Made by a program: the position numbers and the translations under genes | In this document: piece after piece, positions 52,702 to 60,751 of the stretch | Layout of the letters: each line of letters starts with the position of its first letter | How positions within the stretch are numbered: the first letter of the stretch is position 1 | Source of the DNA: Flammeovirgaceae bacterium | GTDB taxonomy: Bacteria; Bacteroidota; Bacteroidia; Cytophagales; Cyclobacteriaceae | DNA length: 64,000 nt | Direction of reading: 5' to 3' | Assembly: GCA_021298355.1 (NCBI GenBank) | Contig: JAJTEH010000004.1 | Coordinates: 1 to 64,000, forward strand | Notes under the pieces: generated by a model | The model's database searches: none | Told to the model about the DNA's origin: nothing | What the model saw: the letters and a program-made list of their open reading frames with translations, nothing else

Positions 52702-55700
52702 TTAAAATCCATCGTCTTCTTCTTTCTTCTCTTCTTTCTTTTTAGCGCCACTGGTTCCGGCACTTAAACTATACGGCACTTCTATGCCATAATAATCGTT
52801 TCTAAAGCGGTTGATAAACGCGAGTGTTTCTTCATCGCTTCCGGGTATAAAAACCAAATCTCCTACTTTGGCTTTGCCGGAATTGGTTTTTTTAGAAACC
52901 GTGCTGTTAAAATCCGGATTGGAAGAATGTATAAGTAAACGATTGTCTTCGAAGCTAAATGAATACCACGATTCGGGCGAAGCTTTGAAAAATACATTGA
53001 AAACAGGTAAACCATCTTCATTCTTTTTAATTTCCATAAAACCTTCGAACGAACCATTGATGTCGTTTCTGCCTATATTGGAAATTCCCAAATTGCCTTC
53101 GCTATAAAATGCTTTGTATTCTTGCGACCATTTAAAATTTACATTGGCAAAGTTGATGGGTTTAGCAGTACCTGCTAATGTTGCTAACGATGTATACGCT
53201 TTCGCACTTTTTTGTTCGTAAACGCGGGCTTCTCTTTCGCCTACAATATCGGCAACTTTATACAAGAGTTCAGTTAAATCGCCTAAGCCTTCTCCAGCGC
53301 CTTCAGTAGCAATTACTTTTTGTATATCGCGCGCCATAATGTCGAATATGGCCGGTGGTGCTTTGGTATCGAGCAATACCATTGCATTCATTTTAATGTC
53401 GTTGTTATTTAAATTGCCCTGACCAATTACAGTAGAAGTAAGATTAAAAGAGGAAGTACCGCTAAATAAATTTACTGGCCCTTCAAATTTAATTTGTTGT
53501 GTGTCATCGCTATACGAAAATACTTTACCCGAGAGTTTTGTACCTGCCGCTTTTTCTAAGTCTTCTATTTTAAATTCTTTTGTTTCTGCATCGTAAAACA
53601 ATTTGCCACTCGGCACAAAGAAATCTTCATCTTCATCTTGTCTTTTATCGCTGAGGAAAGAAATGTATAAACCATTGTCTTTGCTATCGAAATGCAAACC
53701 TGCATCTACCTTAGTTCCGCTTTCAGTCACAGCATTATCAAAGTCGATGTATACACCGGTTTCTTCTCCGCTTTGTTTGTATGCAATCCAGGTGTTATAA
53801 TTTTTTATTTTTTTGATATCGAGTTTTACTAAGCCATCTAATTCTAAGGCTGGGCGTGTGGCATACATTTTCATGTCGCCTTTGTAAAACATACCTGCAC
53901 TTAATACAAGTTTGGCATCTTCGTTTACGGTACCGTTGGCAACGGTTTGTTGTTTTAATTCTTTATTTTTTTTAGATGAACGCTTTGTTGAATCTACTAA
54001 GGTAAATTCTTCTAAACGAAAATCCGTCATCTTGATATCGAATGTATCTTTTAAAAAATTTACATACTGATAGGTTGCATAGCCAGAAAATGCATTTCTG
54101 GATTTGATGTCGATTACACCATCTTTTAATTTATGGTAACCATTTATGGTATCTAAAACGATGGTTGTGTTTTTTAATGTACCGATTTGCGCGTTTTCTA
54201 AAATTAATACTTCATTTTTATTAGGAGTAATTTTAGCATCTGCTACTACGATGTACGGAATACCCGAAACTTTTAATTCTTGCTTCTTAATATCATATTC
54301 TGCTTTAGAGGCATTGAAACGTAATGAATCTAAATCTTTGCGGGTGGTATAAAAGTAAGAATCTTCTAAGGGTACATCTTTGTCTTTCGACATGGTTATT
54401 TTTTGCGTATTTAAATCCCATACAGCGCGCGGAATAGATGTTTTAAACTGAGCGTATGGAAATTCAATGGCGGCATCTCCGGCTACTTCGGGGCCTATAT
54501 CTGCAAAGTTATCTTTTAAGTTGAAGTTTAATTTTACATCTGTTCCGGCTAAGGCTGGTTTGGTTGGGTCTGTACCCAATACTTTAAACAAGGCATGGCG
54601 GGCGGTAAAGGCATCGGACGTAAAATTCATTTCTTTGGATAACAATTCTGTTCCTCTTGTTTTTAGCGAACCATCACCTGCCACTCCGTTTTTAGAAACG
54701 ATGATGGAACCGTTTAACTGAGCGGTGCTATCGTAAAAATTAAAGGCCTTGCCGGTAGTGCGTAACGTCATTTCATCTTTTTTCGGTTTCCACACCATGC
54801 TGTAATCGGGGAACGAACCTTGCGGAAATGCTACTGCACCAACTTGTTTTCTATCCATCCACGCACGATTTCCTTTTGCAATAACAGAGTCGGGGTAAAA
54901 AATGAAATCGGAAGAATTGATGTGTGCTGCCAGGTAGTTAACTCCTCCCTGGCTTCGAATTCCTTTTTTATCGAGCGTAATTTGTCCGAAAAATTTTCCT
55001 TCACCTTTATATAAATTATATCCTGCTTTCGGAACAGCATGTTCAAACCCTAAAGATTTATCGGGCATGGTGTGCAGTTTCTCTTTAAAGTTTGGGAACA
55101 TACCATTGGTAACAAAGGTACCATCGAAGTTAATGGCGGCAGGGTCGGCATCATTTAAACTATCGAGTTTAAAAGGAGGTACCACAAAGAAAACGGAGCG
55201 ATCGTATGTGCCATTTAAAATTTCTTTTCTATCAAAATAAATTACGCCACCACTGGTTGCATCGAGCCGAGGGAAATCTGCACTTTTCAATCTTCCGGAT
55301 TTGTTGTTGGGTTTGCTAATGTACAAGGTTCCGCTTGCGCCTCTTATGTTGGTTAATCCGGCTGCGGCAGTGCTGGTAGAGTCGGCACCTTGCATGGAGT
55401 TGTCTATTCTTCTTCTTACGGTTTGGCCTCGTTTATTTTTTTCGGTAACAAAGAAACCAATAAAATCTATTTTATTAAGATTAATAAAAAAGCTGTCGTA
55501 CTTAAGCGTAAAATCTTTTCCGGTTATTTCAAAATTTCCGGCAGAAACTTTTCCGTTGAATTTTAAATCTCTATTCTGAAGAAATACGATTGTTCCGCTA
55601 TCGGGTTTAATAAAGCAATTGAGTGAATCGCTTAATTGAAAAGCTTCTACGCCACGAACAGTTAATTGGTTTTTAGCAAAGTTTAAGGTGGCGTTGGGTA

Positions 55701-57498
55701 ATGAATCGATAACAGAATGAATTTTCATGTTGTCGTAATCGCCCATCTTTTTTTGCGAACGCTGAAAGCGAATGGCTTTTTCTTTTACGCGAACAAAATC
55801 GCTTTCAGGAAAATAATCGACCATGCCTTTCTCTGCTAAAAAATCTACTGCTTGTCGAATAATCATTAAATCTTTGTTTGCGAATAAAGCCAGATCGCTT
55901 ACGTAAAACTCTTTGGTTTTCCGCTTTTTAACATATTCGGTAACTAACAAAAGCGGATGAAAATTAAATAGCTGAATTTGTAAAGCCTGGTAATCAGCCG
56001 GATCGTAATAGTCTACGCTTTCTACAATCATAGGCACGGTAGATCTCCCCCCACTAATGCTCATGTTTAAACTATCGGCCGCTAAATTCCAATCTACTTT
56101 GTTTACTGCGAAATCGAGATTAAAATAAGAAGATGAAAAAGGTGCATACCGCATGTTTCCTTTAGCAGTAAACAATTGAATATTTTGCAGACTATCGGTT
56201 ATAAACCTATAGCTAAAACGTAATGCCGGATGCGAAACCGAATCGTTGCCATGAAATAAACTTATTCTGGCATTATCAGAATGGATAGATTTTTCACCAA
56301 ACGTAAAATAGTTGGTGTACGCTTTCAGCTGTGGATTTCCGTTTTCCTCAATTTTAAGAAAGGAGCGATTAAAATAAAGTGCCTGTGTAGATACTTGATT
56401 TCCCCGTAAAGTTACACCACCTATCAACTTAGCTTTAGCTGGTAAAACATTCTGAATTTCGATATCCGATGGATAAGAAATAAAAACCGGATAACGGGCC
56501 GCTACGGAATCTTTGCGGGGTAACGAGCGGAATTCTAACCTACCCGGTATATTTTCGGCTAACTTACCTCTATAGGTTAACATGGCCATCTCGCTTTTAA
56601 ACTCAGGCTTATTGGTTTTAAAGAAGTAAGTGCCTAACTCACAAAAAACAGAGTCGGCAGAAAGTTTGGCCGAAGTAAAATTAAATTTACCTCCTTCGCC
56701 ATTAAAGGTTTGTGTAAAAAAAGAATACGAACCTTTTGTGTTTTCTATCGAGGCCGAATCGTAGCGGGTTACAAATGTTAATGTGGTTTTATCGAAAACG
56801 ATAATGGGGCCTTCAAAAAAAGGAGCGGATGCAGTGGGTACAAGGGCTTTCCAGCGTGGTTCGTTAGTAACGGGTGGTAGTTCTGCATATGCCTCATCGT
56901 TGTTTATTTCATCGGTGCTTGTATCGGCCCAATCATCATCCGGAATAGTATCGAGCGGAGGCGGTGGGGCATCAATTATTTCGATGGGTTTTGCGGGTGC
57001 AATAAAATCGAACCGATAGGGTTCTGCACTTACTTTAAGCTTGTATACTTTCTCTTTGTGTAAAGCATGATACAAAAAGAAATTCTTACTGCCTTCAAAA
57101 AAAGCAGCCGCTTGTTTGCCAGAATAATTTTCAATTACTAATCCACTAACGTTTAAAAAAGAAGTAAAAACAGCTGCATCGGTTTTTTCTGTGGTTTGCG
57201 CATGCACAATTGCACCCAGGTAATTAATAATGTTCGGCTTTAAGCCAAATGCCTTAAGGTGCATTTGTTTTACTTGTTTTTGGATAAGTTGTTGTTCGGT
57301 AAGCCCGAGGGTATTCCATACTTGCACGAATGCCGTACCCGTTGCGATGGCTTCTACACCTCGTGTGTTTTCTAATACCCAACGCAAACTATCGTGAAAG
57401 GCCGTACCGGGTGGCACTGCATTGCCTTTTTTGCTTTGCGCGTTGGTATGCGTATGACAAAAAATTAGGAGGATAAATATGATGAAAAAATGCCTCAC
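52702..57498 (-). CDS. Very large secreted beta-rich protein of unknown function (1598 residues)
   Basis: The start is a GTG at 57498, with an in-frame stop shortly upstream. A signal peptide (RHFFIIFILLIFCHTHTNAQ) is followed by a helical domain (about 30-165) and a Pro/Asp-rich linker (IDAPPPPLDTIPDDDWADTS). More than 1200 residues of short beta strands with Phe/Asp/Asn patterns come next, containing repeated phrases such as FNFTSAKLSADSVF, LNFAKNQLTVRGVEAF and KPNNKSGRLKSADFPRLDAT. The C-terminus is Lys/Glu-rich (KKKEEKKEEDDGF). The strand pattern recalls bridge-like or LptD/AsmA-type beta-structures, but no named domain is recognised. It heads a minus-strand run with the M20 and serine hydrolase genes. 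Confidence 0.8.
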   Translation of the reverse strand: MRHFFIIFILLIFCHTHTNAQSKKGNAVPPGTAFHDSLRWVLENTRGVEAIATGTAFVQVWNTLGLTEQQLIQKQVKQMHLKAFGLKPNIINYLGAIVHAQTTEKTDAAVFTSFLNVSGLVIENYSGKQAAAFFEGSKNFFLYHALHKEKVYKLKVSAEPYRFDFIAPAKPIEIIDAPPPPLDTIPDDDWADTSTDEINNDEAYAELPPVTNEPRWKALVPTASAPFFEGPIIVFDKTTLTFVTRYDSASIENTKGSYSFFTQTFNGEGGKFNFTSAKLSADSVFCELGTYFFKTNKPEFKSEMAMLTYRGKLAENIPGRLEFRSLPRKDSVAARYPVFISYPSDIEIQNVLPAKAKLIGGVTLRGNQVSTQALYFNRSFLKIEENGNPQLKAYTNYFTFGEKSIHSDNARISLFHGNDSVSHPALRFSYRFITDSLQNIQLFTAKGNMRYAPFSSSYFNLDFAVNKVDWNLAADSLNMSISGGRSTVPMIVESVDYYDPADYQALQIQLFNFHPLLLVTEYVKKRKTKEFYVSDLALFANKDLMIIRQAVDFLAEKGMVDYFPESDFVRVKEKAIRFQRSQKKMGDYDNMKIHSVIDSLPNATLNFAKNQLTVRGVEAFQLSDSLNCFIKPDSGTIVFLQNRDLKFNGKVSAGNFEITGKDFTLKYDSFFINLNKIDFIGFFVTEKNKRGQTVRRRIDNSMQGADSTSTAAAGLTNIRGASGTLYISKPNNKSGRLKSADFPRLDATSGGVIYFDRKEILNGTYDRSVFFVVPPFKLDSLNDADPAAINFDGTFVTNGMFPNFKEKLHTMPDKSLGFEHAVPKAGYNLYKGEGKFFGQITLDKKGIRSQGGVNYLAAHINSSDFIFYPDSVIAKGNRAWMDRKQVGAVAFPQGSFPDYSMVWKPKKDEMTLRTTGKAFNFYDSTAQLNGSIIVSKNGVAGDGSLKTRGTELLSKEMNFTSDAFTARHALFKVLGTDPTKPALAGTDVKLNFNLKDNFADIGPEVAGDAAIEFPYAQFKTSIPRAVWDLNTQKITMSKDKDVPLEDSYFYTTRKDLDSLRFNASKAEYDIKKQELKVSGIPYIVVADAKITPNKNEVLILENAQIGTLKNTTIVLDTINGYHKLKDGVIDIKSRNAFSGYATYQYVNFLKDTFDIKMTDFRLEEFTLVDSTKRSSKKNKELKQQTVANGTVNEDAKLVLSAGMFYKGDMKMYATRPALELDGLVKLDIKKIKNYNTWIAYKQSGEETGVYIDFDNAVTESGTKVDAGLHFDSKDNGLYISFLSDKRQDEDEDFFVPSGKLFYDAETKEFKIEDLEKAAGTKLSGKVFSYSDDTQQIKFEGPVNLFSGTSSFNLTSTVIGQGNLNNNDIKMNAMVLLDTKAPPAIFDIMARDIQKVIATEGAGEGLGDLTELLYKVADIVGEREARVYEQKSAKAYTSLATLAGTAKPINFANVNFKWSQEYKAFYSEGNLGISNIGRNDINGSFEGFMEIKKNEDGLPVFNVFFKASPESWYSFSFEDNRLLIHSSNPDFNSTVSKKTNSGKAKVGDLVFIPGSDEETLAFINRFRNDYYGIEVPYSLSAGTSGAKKKEEKKEEDDGF

Positions 57499-57564
57499 CG
57501 GTAGTTACACAATTAAGCAGACAAGTTAACGAAGATTTTGATTGAATAAACAGGCATTTACCTT

Positions 57565-58395
57565 TCACATTTTCTTACATAAAACGGCAGCCCATGTTTC
57601 TAACGTATGGATGTGTTGCAAAATAAGGTTTTCTCCTTTGGCCCGGTTTTCAATATCCGCAATGTCGTGTTCGTAAAAACCACTTAGCAACAGCAAGCCA
57701 TCTTTTTTGAGGTACGTGCTATAATAGGGCATTTCCATCAGCAAAATGTTCTTATTGATATTGGCTAAAATAATATCGAATGGTTCATTAAATTTTAAAT
57801 CGCTGATTTTTCCTTGCCTTATGCGAATGTTCGGGCAGTTATTCATTTCTGCATTTTCCTTTCCATTTTCTATACTCCAGGCATCAATATCAAAAGCGTC
57901 TACAAAGCTGGCTCCGTGTTTGGCTGCCATAACAGATAAAACGGCTGTACCACAACCCGCATCCATCACTAATTTATTTTGATGGTTAATGTCTAACTGA
58001 TGCTTAATCATTAAATGAGTGGTGGCATGATGGCCGGTACCAAACGACATTTTTGGAGTGATGATGATATCGTACGTATACTTTTTTTCGGGCTGATGAA
58101 ATGCCGCTCTAATAATGCAACGATCGTCTACAATTACGGGCTCGTAGTTTTTTTCCCACTCTTCGTTCCAGTTCTTTTTTTCGATGGTATCGAAATGCCA
58201 GCTTAGTGTACTTTGTTGTTGGTAGCGTTCTAGTATGGATAAAAGATCGGCTTTGTTAAACTTATCTTCTTCGGCATAGGCTTCTATGCCGGTTTCTGTT
58301 TCCATAAAAGTATCGAAACCAGTTTCGGCTATTTCGGCCATTAAAATTTCGGCATAATCGGTAGCACATGTAATGCTTAATCGGGTATGGTACAT
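57565..58395 (-). CDS. prmA: Ribosomal protein L11 methyltransferase
   Basis: PrmA trimethylates ribosomal protein L11. The 276-residue product has the small N-terminal substrate domain followed by an AdoMet domain. Motif I is MDAGCGTAVLSVMAAKHGA, with FGTGHHATT before it and ILANINKNIL as motif IV. The ATG at 58395 gives the normal short N-terminus (MYHTRLSITC); the start at 58419 adds eight residues. A strong terminator for the upstream lipoprotein gene lies between the two genes. Confidence 0.94.
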   Translation of the reverse strand: MYHTRLSITCATDYAEILMAEIAETGFDTFMETETGIEAYAEEDKFNKADLLSILERYQQQSTLSWHFDTIEKKNWNEEWEKNYEPVIVDDRCIIRAAFHQPEKKYTYDIIITPKMSFGTGHHATTHLMIKHQLDINHQNKLVMDAGCGTAVLSVMAAKHGASFVDAFDIDAWSIENGKENAEMNNCPNIRIRQGKISDLKFNEPFDIILANINKNILLMEMPYYSTYLKKDGLLLLSGFYEHDIADIENRAKGENLILQHIHTLETWAAVLCKKM

Positions 58396-58420
58396 ACGGC
58401 AATTTAGTGAGTTACCCAAC

Positions 58421-58459
58421 GGATAAAAAAAGTAAAGCCCCGATTGGAGCTTTACTTTT
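58421..58459 (-). terminator. Terminator after the DUF1573 gene
   Basis: An 11-bp stem (58428-58438 with 58449-58459, core GTAAAGC/GCTTTAC) has a 10-nt loop that can form further CC/GG pairs. On the minus strand it is followed by a T-tract. It lies 20 bp after the DUF1573 stop and before prmA. Confidence 0.85.
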
Positions 58460-58479
58460 ATTGGGTTTTAACGATGGTA

Positions 58480-59025
58480 TTATTTTACAGGGCCGTTTGC
58501 ACCGGCATTAGGATTTGGCAAAACCATAGCTTTAAATCTTAAAGTCGTTTGTTTAGGCCATGTATTAGCCGTTACAGTAATGGTTTTGTTTTGCGCGTTT
58601 GGTTTTCCTTTGCTATCGAATTCTGCTTTAACAAATCCTTCTTTGCCAGGTTGAATAGGTTCTTTAGACCACTCTGGCACTGTGCATCCGCAAGATGGTT
58701 GCGCGCTTTGAATGATAAGCGGTGCTTCGCCCGTATTTTTAAACTTGTAGGTGTACGAAACTTTTTGTCCTTCCTGAATTGTGCCAAAGTCGTGTTCTAT
58801 TTTTTCGAATTGAAGAACGGGTAATGGCCCATCGGGTTTGGTTTCGGGTTGTTGAACGGGTTGTTCGGTTACCGGAGCAGGCTGGGGTGTTTTTCTACCT
58901 TCTAACTCGTTTAAGCGGGCTTCTAGAGACGCAATTTTCTTTTCTGCTTCCTTGTCTTTACAAGAAAAAAATGCTGTTGATAAAACGGCCAACAACATCA
59001 GGGTTTTCATCATCTTCATACTCAT
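58480..59025 (-). CDS. DUF1573 lipoprotein
   Basis: The 181-residue product has a lipoprotein signal ending at C22 (STAFFSC). A heptad-like helix follows (KKIASLEARLNELEG), then a Pro/Gln/Glu linker and an Ig-like DUF1573 domain (about 72-170; FEKIEHDFGTIQEGQKV, then QPSCGCTVPEW). The CGCT motif is a family hallmark. DUF1573 proteins are frequent in Bacteroidota and Planctomycetes, and their function is not known. It is 5 nt after the YtxH gene and ends at a clear terminator. Confidence 0.88.
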   Translation of the reverse strand: MSMKMMKTLMLLAVLSTAFFSCKDKEAEKKIASLEARLNELEGRKTPQPAPVTEQPVQQPETKPDGPLPVLQFEKIEHDFGTIQEGQKVSYTYKFKNTGEAPLIIQSAQPSCGCTVPEWSKEPIQPGKEGFVKAEFDSKGKPNAQNKTITVTANTWPKQTTLRFKAMVLPNPNAGANGPVK

Positions 59026-59030
59026 TTCAA

Positions 59031-59345
59031 TTAACTGTTAGACTTGTTGGTACGAAGTTGTTCCAACAGGTCGTCTACATCTTCTAATAATTTTTCGGCT
59101 TTAGATTTAGTAGCATCAACTACCTTCTGGCCTTGATTTTTTGCTTCTGTAGTAAGCGGTGTTTCTTTACCTTCTATCAAATCGTTTATAAGATCCTGCA
59201 ACATTTTACGGTATTTATCCAGCCTGAAAGAAAGCTTTTCGCGTGTAACAGAGCCTTTATCGGGAGCATATAAAATGCCGATAGCCGCACCGGCAGCTGC
59301 GCCAAGCAAGAAAGCCAACAGGGTATTTCCACCTTTTTTACTCAT
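59031..59345 (-). CDS. YtxH-domain protein
   Basis: The 104-residue product begins with the YtxH motif: a Gly/Ala-rich TM helix followed by LYAPDKG (LLGAAAGAAIGILYAPDKGS). A long amphipathic helix (KLLEDVDDLLEQLRT) comes after. YtxH proteins are small stress-linked membrane proteins without a known activity. The start lies before the Gly-rich helix and fits the family. It is cotranscribed with the DUF1573 lipoprotein (5-nt gap). Confidence 0.85.
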   Translation of the reverse strand: MSKKGGNTLLAFLLGAAAGAAIGILYAPDKGSVTREKLSFRLDKYRKMLQDLINDLIEGKETPLTTEAKNQGQKVVDATKSKAEKLLEDVDDLLEQLRTNKSNS

Positions 59346-59526
59346 GCATTACAAAGTTAGGTTTTGAAAGGGCGCAAAATCAAAAATTTAACGTTTTTTA
59401 ACAAGGCAAATCCATTAACAAATTATAAAAAGAGATAATTGATGCCTCTGGCACAAAGAAGCAGATGTTCTATCAAATAATTCCTATCGTTTCGTTAAAA
59501 TTGCGGTTTATTCAACAAAAAAAATT

Positions 59527-60516
59527 ATGTCTTCAGCTACAGCTACCGAAATCCAACAAGAACATCAGGTAAAGATTAAGTCCGTAATTTCGGAAGTAAG
59601 TAAAGTTGTCGTAGGCCAGGAATATATGGTAAACCGCCTGCTTATAGGCTTGTTTACCAACGGCCATGTTTTGTTAGAAGGTGTACCCGGTTTGGCTAAA
59701 ACGTTAACTATTAGCACAGTAGCTAAAGTTTTACACCTCGATTTTTCGCGCATACAATTTACTCCAGACTTATTACCTGCCGATTTGGTTGGCACTATGA
59801 TTTACAACCAGAAAGAAGGAAAGTTCGAGGTAAAGAAAGGTCCTATTTTCGCCAACATTATTTTGGCAGACGAAATAAACCGTTCTCCGGCCAAAGTACA
59901 ATCGGCCCTTCTCGAGGCCATGCAGGAAAAACAAGTAACCATTGGCGAAACCACGTTTAATTTAGATAAGCCCTTTTTAGTGTTGGCCACGCAAAACCCG
60001 GTAGATCAGGAAGGAACATACTCTTTACCCGAAGCACAAGTAGACCGTTTTATGATGAAAGTAACGGTTGATTATCCTACCAAGGAACAAGAGCTGGAAG
60101 TCATGCGCAGAATCTCGAATATGCAATTCGATTTTACTGTTAATCCGGTTTTAACGAAGCAAGACATTTTCGCTATACGCGAGCAGGTAAATAAGGTTAA
60201 AATAAGCGAGTCGCTAGAGAAATATATTATTGAATTGGTTTTTGCTACCCGCAAACCAAAAGAATATAAGGTAGATGAACTGGCACAATACATCCAGTTT
60301 GGGGCCTCACCCCGCGCCAGCATCAACTTAAACCTGGCCGCCAAAGCGGCAGCCTATTTCGAAGGCCGCGATTATGTATTGCCGGAAGATATAAAAGAGG
60401 TAGCGATGGATGTAATGAACCATCGTATCATTTTAAATTATGAAGCCGAAGCGGATAATGTAAAAACTACCGACATTATAAAAGTTATCTTAAACAAAGT
60501 ACCGATAACCAAATAA
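59527..60516 (+). CDS. MoxR-family AAA+ ATPase
   Basis: The 329-residue protein has Walker A GVPGLAKT, Walker B ILADEINRSP, sensor 1 LATQNP and the C-terminal lid with GASPRASINL. MoxR ATPases are chaperones that mature partner proteins, usually encoded next to DUF58 and von Willebrand-factor genes. No such gene follows: the next gene is a TonB-dependent receptor 235 nt away. The ATG at 59527 is preceded by an A-rich leader. It is divergent from the YtxH gene. Confidence 0.93.
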   Translation: MSSATATEIQQEHQVKIKSVISEVSKVVVGQEYMVNRLLIGLFTNGHVLLEGVPGLAKTLTISTVAKVLHLDFSRIQFTPDLLPADLVGTMIYNQKEGKFEVKKGPIFANIILADEINRSPAKVQSALLEAMQEKQVTIGETTFNLDKPFLVLATQNPVDQEGTYSLPEAQVDRFMMKVTVDYPTKEQELEVMRRISNMQFDFTVNPVLTKQDIFAIREQVNKVKISESLEKYIIELVFATRKPKEYKVDELAQYIQFGASPRASINLNLAAKAAAYFEGRDYVLPEDIKEVAMDVMNHRIILNYEAEADNVKTTDIIKVILNKVPITK

Positions 60517-60751
60517 AGTTTTGTGGGCAAACTATTGTTAGCCCACTATTTTGGTAATGTTGCGATAAAAGCCAGTTAACGTTTGTAACAAAATTTTAAT
60601 ATCCGGCCAAAAAACAGGATAAAATTTTGAGCACTTAATTTAGATTTTGCTGAAAATCAGCAGGTTGTAAACCTTGTGTGTTAACAATTTGGTAATCTAG
60701 GCTTTCCGATGGGGTAATATTAAGAAGCGACCTTTGCGCAAACAAAAAATT

